NCBI GenBank assembly: GCA_963930775.1
Contig: CAWVNT010000209.1
Location: forward strand, 274,449-338,448
Source: Cliona cf. orientalis
Lineage: Eukaryota; Porifera; Demospongiae; Clionaida; Clionaidae
Length of the DNA: 64,000 nt
Direction: 5' to 3'
Each line of letters begins with the position of its first letter. Positions within the stretch are counted from its first letter, which is position 1. The position numbers and the translations under genes were made by a program. The notes beneath the pieces were generated by a model. That model saw nothing but the letters and a program-made list of their open reading frames with translations. It searched no databases and was not told the DNA's origin. Shown one piece after another: positions 13,101 to 23,471 of the stretch.

Positions 13101-16100
13101 TCACTATATCCAATTGGAATCATATTGACATCAACAATAGGCATTGTTTCATCAATGTCAACCAAAGAAACAAAATGATTAAATCCAAAACTATGAATGT
13201 TTGATTTTGACCACATTATTCGAAGTACTGTATCAACCTTGGGACTATCTAAATCCATAGGCAATATTACTCGATTCATATCCTGCCTCAAGCTTCTTAT
13301 TGGTGTGTTAGGAAAAACACTCTGAACGCAACAGCCTACTACATTAGATGCCTGATGGAACTGCCAAATGCCAGAATATTCGTTGAAATTAGTCAAATTC
13401 AACATCTCTCTTTTATAATATTTTACCACACTCTCATGATCTAAACTCATTCCAGCCCTGTAGAAACTGCTATAAGTAGCATAAATACTTGCGCAATCAT
13501 CATCTTCTTCATGTGGAAAATCGTAACCTCTACACAGATAGTCATGATTCAAGTACAAATTCATATTTTTAACACCTTCTACAATAACACGCACTCTCAT
13601 TTCAACACAATGAGATTCATCACCATATACTAATCGTGACAAAGCATAGTAGAAGCAACTTCCGTCTCCTGTAGTATACACAGAAAATAACCTATCCTTG
13701 TGCACACCAACATCATCTGGAATTAAGTAAAATGCTGTTGCATCTCTCTTGTCATGAATCATCTGCCGAAGTCCCTTGAAATCACAAGTCAAATCTGGAA
13801 TATCCAATAACCTCACACACCTTTCCAACTCATCAAAATTTATACACGCATTCAGGTTTTGCAAAGTCTCATTCCAATCGAAGAAAGCAGTAACACCACC
13901 TACAGTCTTGACATTATCTTTTTGGAAACAGTATGCATTGGGAGGAATACTGGGTTTTCTGGATTTACCAATTCGTAGGCAAGAATGGCATTCTAAGCAC
14001 ATGTATTCATACAAAGATCTTTTACATCTGAATTCCTTTTTCAGTGCAGTTTGTGCAGGATCACTTGTAAGATCATATTTCTTTCTAGCAAATAGCACTA
14101 CATTTTTCCTGTTATCAAATATTCTGTGGCAACATGTACACAAGTAATCAGCTTCTTCAAATTTACTCATTGAATTCACATTACTACTGACACTATTGAT
14201 ATTCTTCAAACTCACATAGCAATCGGTACACACATACTTAATGTCAGACTCTGTCTTTTGTGTATTTTTTGATAATGCTTTCTTAACATGTTCAGACTCA
14301 AAATTGTAATCCTTCTTGTCATAAATCACCAGATTATTTCTTCTTTTCGTCTTACAGCAAACCATACAAGTGCGTGTTCCATTCCCTCTCTTCACTTTCA
14401 CTGTAAATACAGAAATATTTCATTTTAATTATATTATTTTAATAATATTATTTAATTACACTATTACACAGACTTTGGAAGTGCTGTAAAGTGAATCAAC
14501 CTAAATAGGGCTGTGCACGCCTAGCCTTTCTGATTATTGATAACATGCTATATGACAAAATATACCATAGCACTTTCGTATTAAATTCTATCAGGTTTGT
14601 GAGATAAAATGTTGTCTTTTTACCATCATAAGATATAAATTGTACAAAAAAATGTTTTTAATTATCTGAAAGAAATATATATCCCCATAAAAACCAGTAT
14701 TCATACCTTTTTGATTTACATGACTCATTCCCTCACTTTTTGAAGCAGAAACATCAGACAGCTTAATCTGAAATATTTAAAACATAACTATCACACATTA
14801 ACAACCATATAAAATGTCAAAATATTAATACATTACAAATATATACTTCTAAAAGAAATGGTCAATTTTTTTATTAAATAAATATAAATGTTATTTCTAC
14901 CTTCTTCTCATTTCCTTCACTTCTTTTCATTGCATCAGACTTTCGTTTCTTTCCAACACCGGTTTCCATTACAGACTACAAAAAGATAATAATTATAAAC
15001 TTTTACTCCTTTATTTCAATCATACATTCTAATCAATTTAATATGTGAACAAAAGAAACAAAATTATCAACTATTCCTCATCTTTTTGCATTTTGAAAAA
15101 ATAAAATTTACTTTATTTATAATATTGTTTTACATAAATCAAAACTAACATTTAAATTAAATCCAATTACCTTTCTTGCACTTTTGTCTGAAACTATTTT
15201 ATCATTGTTCCTGGATAACATCTGATCAATCTCCATTTCACTCAGTTGACTAATGTATGAGTCAATCTCTTTGTCATACTGAAAATAAACAAAACATGAC
15301 TTCTATTTTTCATTTAACTTTATACAATTTTTATCCATTAAAATTGAAGAACAATCTATATCAAAATATTTAATTTACTTTTACAAGAACTTGCTGTCAA
15401 TTTAATATTAAATATTCTTTTTTATTCTCTTTGTACCATTTTTATTAGATACCTCATCATCACTTCCAAATATGTTCACTAATTTCTCTTGATTGTCAAC
15501 ATTCTCATGAAAGTCACAAATCACTGTTCTACTTCCCATAGATTCCTATAAAATTAATAATATATATTATATTATAAAATTCATTCCATGATATATACAA
15601 CATTTGTACTGTTCAATAAACATAAATTTATACACACATGGAAACTTTCACCAATTCCCGAATCATCAAAGTGTTCATAATTTTTCCTTCCAGAGTGCTG
15701 AGAGAAAAATATTTGAAATATTCAAATAAATTATAAATATATCTTGTCCATTAATCTATTTAAATTATTCCTCATATAATTTTAAAATCTACTAAAGATA
15801 TTAAGTATTCAGTAATTGATTATACTACAAGTCCTTACTTCATTTGTCACACCAAATGTACTGGTTTTGCCAAGGGTACACAATCTGTCTTTCTGTGATA
15901 CACCATCAATCTACAGAAGAATGAAAAATTCTAATTTAATATATAACTAATACTATTACTAATTCATAATATTTAGAACTGAAAAATTAAAATTTTATAC
16001 ACTTGAAAACTCTACAAATTGTTAAAAATTACCGGTCCTGGATTCCACTCTACATTCCCAGCCAACATTAATACAGCTGAAAGCTGCAAAAAAAGAAAAG

Positions 16101-16402
16101 GCTTAATTTACAACAATTGTTAAATATTCACAGGTAGTAATTAAAACTATTGTGTTCATTTTCAAACAATTATATTACTTAATTTATTTACTTTATAATT
16201 ATTAAATCCTCTTTTAAATTATTTCTGGTTTTTTTTCCATTAGAAAAGACAATACTAAAAAAAATCTTACCACTAAGCACACAACAAGTGCATGTTGTAT
16301 AAATGATGTGGACATTTTTGTGTAAATTAACTTTGACATTTGAATCCTACTTAATCCCCATAGGCCCACTCGTAAACGGTATGTTTCAATATCAATCATA
16401 TT
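7139..16402 (-). CDS. Helentron Rep-helicase polyprotein with 2A-like leader, OTU and AP-endonuclease
   Basis: Nine exons join in frame without a stop: 16402-16271, 16083-16033, 15910-15839, 15697-15638, 15545-15453, 15278-15171, 14975-14901, 14767-14707 and 14400-7139. All junctions are phase 0 except the last (G|TG), so a GTG at 14,401 spans the splice site and is not a start. The leader (43+17 residues) is hydrophobic and ends in NPGP. In main-exon numbering: CxxC..CxxC units near residues 12-66, 87-135, 490-545 and 630-690; OTU about 243-412 with GDGSC and NHFVSLVD; HUH Rep motif RGSPHAHCLIW near 1190; paired tyrosines in MYVLSYVLK near 1378; Walker A GPGGTGKS near 1722; IDEVS near 1815; AP-endonuclease 2204-2420 with TETH, GDFNEN, LDHV and SDHD. 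The product would nick and unwind DNA for rolling-circle transposition. It appears intact and possibly active. Confidence 0.9.
16033..16083 (-). other. 2A-like peptide exon (LSAVLMLAGNVEWNPGP)
   Basis: One exon of exactly 17 codons holds the entire 2A-like peptide and ends on its final proline. Canonical 2A peptides read D(V/I)ExNPG|P and cause ribosomes to skip one peptide bond. Here the aspartate is asparagine (GNVEWNPGP), in both copies, so skipping may be weak. The preceding exon supplies a hydrophobic stretch (FIQHALVVCLV) resembling a signal or anchor sequence, an arrangement reported for some 2A peptides at the ends of signal sequences. Confidence 0.8.
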
Positions 16403-17119
16403 CTACAGAAAAAAGTAAAATAATTAAAATTTTATAATTATTTATGGCACCTCCGTCATGATTTTCTCTCCACATAAATGAAGTTGACACTAAATTATAT
16501 TTTTTTTACTGTCGGCAAATTGATATAGAATAGCACACATGGCATTCAACACCAAGATTACAGAAAAAGTACATATATACAGGAAGAATTAATCACAGCT
16601 GTGGATGCAAGGAGCGCTACTTCCTTTTAGCCTAACAGAACAATAGAGAAATAGATTAATTAGATACAAACTGATATTTTTTGGAAACTGTTAGACTACC
16701 ATAGCAAAAAACCCTAAGCGAAAATAAGAAAAGATTGAGACCTGATGTATAACCTGCCACATGAAAAGTAAAAAAGTTTCAAATACCTAAATTTTCCCCA
16801 CATTGTCAAATATAATGGCACAAAGGCTATAAGGGTGGAAAGCCTGTAATAATAAATGAACTGAATTCTATCTCCATCAAATTAAATGTACTTCTTTGAA
16901 AATACAATAACCATGGGTAATTATACACAAAGCACAGAAATTATTAATAGACAATAACAAAGCATGACATTCACTAAATTAACTTATTTTATTTACAAGT
17001 AAGAACATTTATATCATCAAGTTAAACAATGAATACATAATAAATAAACTATAGATATTATACAACTATATCAACGTCTTCTTTACTACAACAAAATGTT
17101 CCTGTTACACCATTTTTGC
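16403..17119. promoter_or_regulatory. Intergenic region between the two Helentron genes
   Basis: The stretch separates the stop of the coiled-coil gene from the first coding exon of the Rep-helicase gene. An acceptor directly 5' of the first coding exon (CTGTAG|AATATG) shows that an untranslated exon or leader must lie here or further upstream. No clear TATA box was identified. The second copy keeps the segment at 44,381-45,096. Confidence 0.4.
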
Positions 17120-19781
17120 TTACTCCAAATTTTTCTTCATGTATGAGAACATCTTAAAATCATTGTAAGACCGGTTGATTTCACATCTCAACTTCTTGCT
17201 TTCATTCTCCAACTTACAAATATTCCTAGATATTAACATCCGCTCTTTCTGCATATTTTGCCTTGTAACTTTCATAGCACAATAATCCTTAAACTGTTCA
17301 AAATTAAACTCAGGCGACTTCTTCTCCATTTCATCCATTTCTTTCTTTTGACCTTCCAACTCGACATCCACAGTGTCCCTCTTGTTTCGCAATTTTCTTA
17401 GAAATTGTCCAATATCTTCAAAGCGCTTCTGCTTTGTCCCCACCTCATTTTCAATTTTCATAAGATTTTTTGTGCATCTTATCATCTTTTCCTTTTTTGT
17501 CTCAACTTTGGGAACTTTCTCTTTGCTTTTGTCACAAATCTACAACAAATATGTATACACATTAACAAGTGAAATGTATTCATCATTCAAATTTAGCTTT
17601 TTTTTCTTATTTTCTTTAATATTACAATTGATATGCAAATTAAATAAAAAAATCTTCATTTCTATATTTCGATAAATTAATATTTTTGCATCATGTATCC
17701 ATTTCCAGCATAAAAAGAAATTATTCTCAATCTCTTTGGAAAAATAAACCTGGATTCAGAAATTGAAAGAAATCAATAAAAAATTTACCAGTCCATCCTT
17801 TGATTTACTTGTTTTAATGTCATCATTTTTTTTCGACTGAAAATGAAAAGATGAAGATATTTAGTTCTCTGTACAATTTGCACCTGATCTTTATCACCAT
17901 TATATTCATATATATTTGAGCAAAAGACATGTTTACAATTATAACATTTATTTTGTCTTTTTCAAAGTTTTATTTAGTAATAAATATTTAATTGTCATCC
18001 AAAAATATACATTTGTTGTGTTAAATTTACAAATAAATATAAACAACAGAAATTACCTTTCCAGCATTTGCCATTGATGGTTTAACATCATCTTTTTCTC
18101 TAAACTGAAAATAAAATAAATATATTGGAATATTTAAATTTGCCTTTAAATAAAATGACACTAAATCTCTTTTCGACACACATCAAAACATATTTAAAAA
18201 AATATGACTTTCATACTCAAATTACTTACATCTGATACAACTTTGTCCAGATTTATCTGTGTCAACAGCATATCTATTTCTTCGCATGACTGAAATATGT
18301 AAACATACTACTGTACTAAATTCACTAATTATATCCACAATTTACTAATTTATGAATAAAAATATCTCTTCGTTCTATTAGCAGTACAAATATTTATTAA
18401 ACTTACAGTATCTCCAACACTCCAATCCAAATCAACACCACTTTCATCCATTTCCTCCTCCTTCTCCTCCTTAGTCTCATCATCACTTCTGTCATCTGTT
18501 TGGACAAAATTGTAATTGAAATGAAATGATATAACCCTTAATGTCAATGTACAAAACATACAAATTATCCCTACATATAACAGTATTTTCAAATAAACAT
18601 GTTGACAATTTTTGTTACTAAACATTATTAACTTTAGTGAAATTGAATAAAATTATTAAATAAATGTTTAATGTTACATACTAACTACACTTTTCCGATA
18701 TTGCTGATCTACCAGATCTTTTGGTCTGTGATCATCAGTAATTTGATTTGTATCTGAATTAAATTAATAAACTTTTGTATAATTTCTACACGTTTCAAAT
18801 TTATAGCCATTGACAACAGATAAATTTAAAAAATAATTATTATTATCAAGACCATCTTAGTGAAATTAAATAGACTTCTTAAATATATTTTCAAGGTTAC
18901 TTACCATCCTTTTTCCTATTCATTTCTTCAACAATATTTTCTCCTTCTTCATTGCCAACATCATTCACAATATTCAAAGCTACATCGAATGAAATTTTCT
19001 CATCAAAGAGTTCTTGCGAAGATGGCATCTGTATGTAGTACAAATACATTGTAAATTATTAATATAGAAATCATACACATTTTGTTGATTTCTTTAGGTA
19101 CACTGGAAATTATTCATATAAAAATCATACACATGTTGCTGACATGCCTTAAACATACATCAATATATTTCACACATTTCAGTAGAAATAAATACTCACC
19201 CCATTCCTCCCTCCTTTATCTTCAATATCCAAGTTATGTGTAGCTGCATCAGCTCCTTCTACTAACAATAGGGTTTCTTTGCAAGCTGCAGATGTTGACG
19301 ATGTCTCAGATTTCTGTCTCTGCTTCAGAGTTTCAATGCAGAACTGTAATTATCAAGCACAAACTCAACTGAAAATTAATCATGAAAAATTGAAGTATCA
19401 CCTGTTAATATTTTTCCAGATTTTTCAACTGATACATCTACTTAAATTATTTCACACTCTTCTGTTTGTAACATTTAAATTTATTAATTATTTTATTTAT
19501 TTCTCAAAAATATTAAGTACACTAACCGAAAACTTTTTCTTTTTTGTCTCAATTTCACCGTTCTCCTCAGCTGCTTCTGACACTGATGTTGTTTTCTGAA
19601 ATTCCTCATGCTCCTCCTGAGTTTGAATACACAAAGTAATTATCAAACATAATCTCAATGAAAATAACACATGAAACACTCAAGTGCAAGCTGCTAACAT
19701 TTGTCAACATATATGAAGTAATATATCTATACGATAATGAATTCACTTACCAAAAAATTGTCTTTCAAGTCAATAGCCATG
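17120..19781 (-). pseudogene. Helentron accessory coiled-coil protein gene, 5'-truncated by LTR insertion
   Basis: Exons on the minus strand: 19781-19751 (cut), 19616-19527, 19343-19200, 19028-18905, 18763-18682, 18495-18407, 18289-18230, 18104-18057, 17836-17789 and 17539-17120, all open with GT..AG borders. The last exon encodes a highly charged helical segment (KQKRFEDIGQFLRKLRNKRD and onward), very probably a coiled coil. Middle exons are acidic (ETKEEKEEEMDESGVDLDW). No enzymatic motif is seen, and I do not recognise the family. The upstream 90-bp exon array present in copy 2 is missing here because the retrotransposon at 19,782 inserted inside one of these exons. Function unknown; it always sits upstream of the Rep-helicase gene. 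Confidence 0.7.
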
Positions 19782-20041
19782 TGTAACACGCTGCTTTAAG
19801 GGGAGCGTCTGGATTCTGGACTCGATTAGTGTTGAGCGTTGCATAAAGACACAAAGCGGCTTGGCGAACACAGTTTATTAACAAAAACCAAATTTAGAAA
19901 GGCGAAACCTTGAGAAAGCCACAACAGACTACAAAAGTGTGAAAACGGTTGCACACCTTCTTGAATTGAATTTAACCCGTGTACTGGTGCGTCATCGTGT
20001 GCGACCTCTTATTTATATGAGTTCTTTATGATGTCACAGCT

Positions 20042-20168
20042 TGACGTCATAATTACGTAAATGACATCACGATTACATCATTGCTCAGTATGGTAATTGG
20101 TTAACTCTCCTGAGATGATGTAATATCCTTGTATTCTAATTGGCTTTGCGATTTTGAGTACTCACGTG
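20042..20168. promoter_or_regulatory. bZIP/E-box type motif cluster in LTR
   Basis: Within about 130 bp there are TGACGTCA (20,042-20,049, a consensus CRE), TTACGTAA (20,053-20,060), TGACATCA (20,062-20,069) and CACGTG (20,163-20,168). In the right LTR the CRE is kept while TTACGTAA has become TTACATAA. CREs are classic LTR enhancer elements. Whether they drive the retrotransposon or the opposite-strand transcript is unknown. Confidence 0.45.
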
Positions 20169-20414
20169 ACTTGATCACTGGGTACTGTTTCTAAATATAG
20201 AACGCTCTCGAGAACATGCTCAATTCCCTAGATAGAGACGTTCTCGAGTGCATTCTCTCAAATGACAGCTAAAGTTTAAAAATAGTACCCCCCCCACTCT
20301 CCTGTTACATTCTTCCCCTCTTTCGTGAAGTCATGTCCCCATGACGACCATATTGTCCCAGATGTGAGTATGTTATTAGCAATTGGAATTATTAGGATAT
20401 TTTATTACTTTCAG

Positions 20415-21640
20415 GAATGGGGTTATCATTGTGCATACAGTTGACAGGTGGGTAAGTACTTTTCCTTCCCTAATTGGAGACCTAACTTATCATAAGAGAT
20501 AGAAACTAGACTGTATTCAAATATTACCTACATTGGGGGTCTTCCTTCCCAACTAAACTATAACATATCTTTCACGTTTTCTAGTTAAAATGTTGCGTAT
20601 GTGTTGTCTATACACAGGAAACTACCTCGGACTGGAGTAGAACAGGCAGTTCTACAGGGCTTCTCATTTCTGGTGAGTTATTCTTTCTTTTCCCCAATCA
20701 CTATAGTTGCATTAAATGTCGTCCTTATTATACAGAATGAAGAAAACGATATAGTCATCTACTGCCTACCTAGTGTTAGAAGAACATGTGATGTATTTTG
20801 AAATCACAGGTTCCTTTGGTAAGATCCCTTTTTGAAAAGAACAATATTCTTATGTATTGTCCAATGTTTTGGGTAAGTGAAACAATAAACTTTCCTATGA
20901 GAACAAACAGATCCAAACTGATAGAAATCATATCTTCATTTCTCTACCGACTATGGGGTTCCTCTCCCCAAATTATAATAACCTTGATTTTGATGAGCGT
21001 CCGTTACTACATGCGAAAGAGTTTATACGACGCAATGACAATTCCGTCTACTCTTCCTTGTTTCCTCTTTCCGTGTTCGTGTTTATGAGGGATGGGAAAT
21101 GTACTCTGATTTTCAACCCATTCCGGAGTCCAATTTTTAAGTGGGAGCACGAAGACAGTCTTTCGGTAAGAGGGTTCAACCCCTAGCTTTATTTTGACAA
21201 CATATCCAAAAACATTCTCTGATGCAGAAATGGAAGATGAGTATAAGGGTCAGTAGGTCCTCAGAGTACATTTCCCCTCTCCTCTTTTTAGCAGTTTCCG
21301 TAGGATGCCTCCCAGTTGGTAAGAGGTGTGGGCCAACTAAAGCTTTTATTTGAATCATGGCCCGAACCTAACATTACTTAACTGAAGTTCTTTTGGTACG
21401 AGAGTAAAAACAACACATGTGATTCAAGTTTAAATATGTTCGGTTGTTTCTTTGTTTATTTTATCGTATAACAAATATCAAATGGAACTTAAATATTCTC
21501 TCGTTTCCTTTTTCAGATTCTCTTCATCTGACGAATGTTTCATCGATATATTAGGTAAGTACATTTTATATACATGCACAATCTTATCTGTGAGTGAGTT
21601 ACAGTTTCTATTTCAGTTCCGAGAACATTCTCGAGTGTGC
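20415..21640 (+). CDS. Possible antisense small-exon transcript in the LTR
   Basis: Opposite to the retrotransposon, a series of plus-strand segments has clean splice borders: 20415-about 20452 (ATGGGGTTATC..), about 20619-20676, from about 20740, an open exon from about 20953 ending at TCG|GTAAGA near 21168 (MGFLSPNYNNLDFDERPLLH..), then micro-exons near 21227, 21296 and 21515 (..ATTAG|GTAAGT). The right LTR keeps them with one residue change (HAK to HVK). I could not join them into one frame, since one path meets a TGA after RRTCDVF. The product is unknown, and non-coding exons remain possible. Confidence 0.35.
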
Positions 21641-21680
21641 ACTGATTCCGAGAAACCTGAAACGTTCTCGAGAACGTTCT

Positions 21681-23210
21681 CTAAATCATTGATGACATGT
21701 CTCCAGGATTTTTCCAAGTTTCTCCTCTTATTCTTCTTGCTAATATAATGTCTTTGGGCATTATAGTTACCCTCTTTGCGTGTATTGCTGCCAGGTTGGT
21801 GTCCTCGAACAATCCCACCAAGTAGGCTTCAGCTGACTCCTGTAGAGCCATTATCGCATCTGATTGAAATTTTATGCCTCCTGGGAATCTATCTGATCCC
21901 CTGTCCCGCACCTCACCCTCGGCTATTTCTCGAACTAGTCTCTGGAATGGGAGCTTTCGGATCAGTAATTGGTGGTGGCTTTGAAAGTGACGAATGGCAC
22001 CCAATGATCCCAACTGTCCCCGGTATACCAGGGCAGTACTGTCCTTCCCTTTAGCCTTCTCATTTTTCTTCTTACCTGCTGTGACTTCGGCGGCCATCTG
22101 TTTCATGTCTTTTTGCCCTGCTCCTAATCCCTTCCCTTTCGATGTACTAGGTGTAATTTTCGGTTTGGGTGGAGGGGGTGTGGGAGCCAGAGTAAGTTGT
22201 TTCAATACTCCCTTAGCTGGGCCTCCTTTCCCGCCTGACTTGCCTTTGCCAGCAGGTACCTCAGGTGTAGGGGGAGGGGCCTCACTTGGTTTCCCAGGGG
22301 ATTTCCTTCCTGGATTTGGATCCTTTCGTGGCTTCTTTCTTGCAGTTTCCTCTTTGCTTGGGAGTGATCTTTTCGAGGACACTGTTCTGATTGCTGCCCC
22401 TTTTGTACCTCCTCTTCGCGCATTTGCCCCTTCCAGTAGCTCGTTTGGGTCTTTCTGTTCCTCTAGTTCGTCCAAAAATTTTTGCATCTTCCAAGTTATT
22501 AACTGACTTCGGACTCCGCCACGGCTTCTCCCTCGTCCCATTGCCCCCGTTGTCTTGTTCCCTTCCTCCTCTGAAGCCTCCTTATCACCTTCTGTTGACG
22601 GTGTTATCGTTTCCTGTCTTGGATCTTCTTCTCTGGTTTCCACCACTCCCCCTATCGGCCCTCCTTCATTGTCACTGCTGTCTTTCTCCAATGCCTGTTC
22701 AACAAGCGTGAGAAAAGAGTTTCGAATTGCACCACCTATTTGTTCATCTGTCGTCACTTCTCCACGGCCTCTACCCCGACGTGCTCCGACCTTCCCTCTA
22801 CCTCGACCCTGTGGCAGTCGTCCCCAGCTATCTTTGTAACTGCGTGTCTGTTTTTGTCGAGCCATTCTCTTTCTGTAATTTTCAATGTTCAGTTTTATTT
22901 TGTCTCTCAAACTCTCAGCCCTATCCTTATCTTGAGCATGCACAGTTTTGCCTACATCCACCGCCTTGCTGAGAGCGTTCTCGAGTGTGTCTCCCTTTTC
23001 TAATTTAGAGCACGCTCTCGAGAGCGCTCTCGGTCCTTCGACTGGTTTTTGGTTTTCTTTATCTTCTGAATTGTTCTCAACTACTGTGAAGACCTTTGTC
23101 AAAATCAGCTCGACAATCCATGCAGCGGGATGATTCAGTAACTCCAATCCTTTTCGGAAGGGGTTCGGTGGCAGTGGGTGTTTGCGTCTCGTTTGTTTAG
23201 TGTTAACCAT
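21681..23210 (-). CDS. LTR-encoded histone H3-like protein with long basic N-terminal arm
   Basis: 509 codons without a stop. The start reads [10 protein letters not shown], matching residues 3-9 of the canonical H3 tail (TKQTARK) with one change, so lysine-4 and lysine-9 contexts are kept. Residues about 20-395 form a basic, Gly/Pro/Lys-rich and partly acidic disordered arm with RGRGRG stretches and [10 protein letters not shown]. Residues about 396-499 are an H3 histone fold: [16 protein letters not shown] (alpha-1), a loop about nine residues longer than in H3 ([15 protein letters not shown]), [18 protein letters not shown] alpha-2 with [17 protein letters not shown] and ARRIRGE (alpha-3). 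It is closer to canonical H3 than to CENP-A. It is in the sense of the retrotransposon. A paired-palindrome module lies inside codons about 59-80 and another overlaps the stop codon. The fold segment is repeated at 34,479-34,811 in the other LTR. Confidence 0.92.
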   Translation of the reverse strand: MVNTKQTRRKHPLPPNPFRKGLELLNHPAAWIVELILTKVFTVVENNSEDKENQKPVEGPRALSRACSKLEKGDTLENALSKAVDVGKTVHAQDKDRAESLRDKIKLNIENYRKRMARQKQTRSYKDSWGRLPQGRGRGKVGARRGRGRGEVTTDEQIGGAIRNSFLTLVEQALEKDSSDNEGGPIGGVVETREEDPRQETITPSTEGDKEASEEEGNKTTGAMGRGRSRGGVRSQLITWKMQKFLDELEEQKDPNELLEGANARRGGTKGAAIRTVSSKRSLPSKEETARKKPRKDPNPGRKSPGKPSEAPPPTPEVPAGKGKSGGKGGPAKGVLKQLTLAPTPPPPKPKITPSTSKGKGLGAGQKDMKQMAAEVTAGKKKNEKAKGKDSTALVYRGQLGSLGAIRHFQSHHQLLIRKLPFQRLVREIAEGEVRDRGSDRFPGGIKFQSDAIMALQESAEAYLVGLFEDTNLAAIHAKRVTIMPKDIILARRIRGETWKNPGDMSSMI

Positions 23211-23471
23211 CTACAATCATGCAGTTAGACTTAACTTCTACCATGCATCAACAATTTATTTGATTTTGGCTGGACGCCCCCTGTTTCTTTTCATACTAGG
23301 CTTTTAAGATGCTCTTTTTCTATAGGAAATTATTTTCCCGCCTTTTTCGTCGACACTTTTGGGTTAACATTTTCCTTAACACCGAATCTGATTTTGGCGG
23401 GAAAACCACCATTTTTGTCACTTTTTAGTCAGACGTCGAAGAGGCAACATCTTCCTCATTGAACTTTTGAA
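23211..23471. promoter_or_regulatory. Divergent promoter with two E2F-like sites
   Basis: This 260-bp segment separates the start codons of the H3-like gene (minus) and the zinc-finger gene (plus). It contains TTTTCCCGCC (23,333-23,342) and TTTGGCGGGAAAA (23,393-23,405), both matching the E2F consensus and in opposite orientation. E2F drives S-phase genes in animals, so S-phase expression of the histone gene is a reasonable inference. No TATA box was seen. Confidence 0.6.

Larger units (their letters stand above)
6430..19781 (-). mobile_element. Helentron-type rolling-circle transposon, copy 1
   Basis: The element holds two same-strand spliced genes: a coiled-coil gene (19,781 to 17,120) followed by a Rep-helicase-endonuclease gene (16,402 to 7,139). 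HUH Rep plus Pif1-like helicase defines Helitrons. OTU and a C-terminal AP-endonuclease are known from the Helentron branch. Subterminal repeats lie 3' of the stop codon. The 5' side is cut at 19,781, inside an exon, by an LTR retrotransposon. A second, inverted copy lies at about 40.1-52.9 kb and shows near-identical exons and introns. The outer ends are not defined. Confidence 0.85.

Noticed and set aside
21681..22013. Calling the H3 fold a centromeric CENP-A
   Set aside because: Loop 1 is longer, as in some CENP-A proteins, but alpha-2 and alpha-3 ([21 protein letters not shown]) follow canonical H3 and the N-terminus keeps TKQT.
22202..22972. Several overlapping frames opposite or beside the H3-like gene
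   Set aside because: Antisense or shifted readings of a GC-rich coding region; no start context or splice support.
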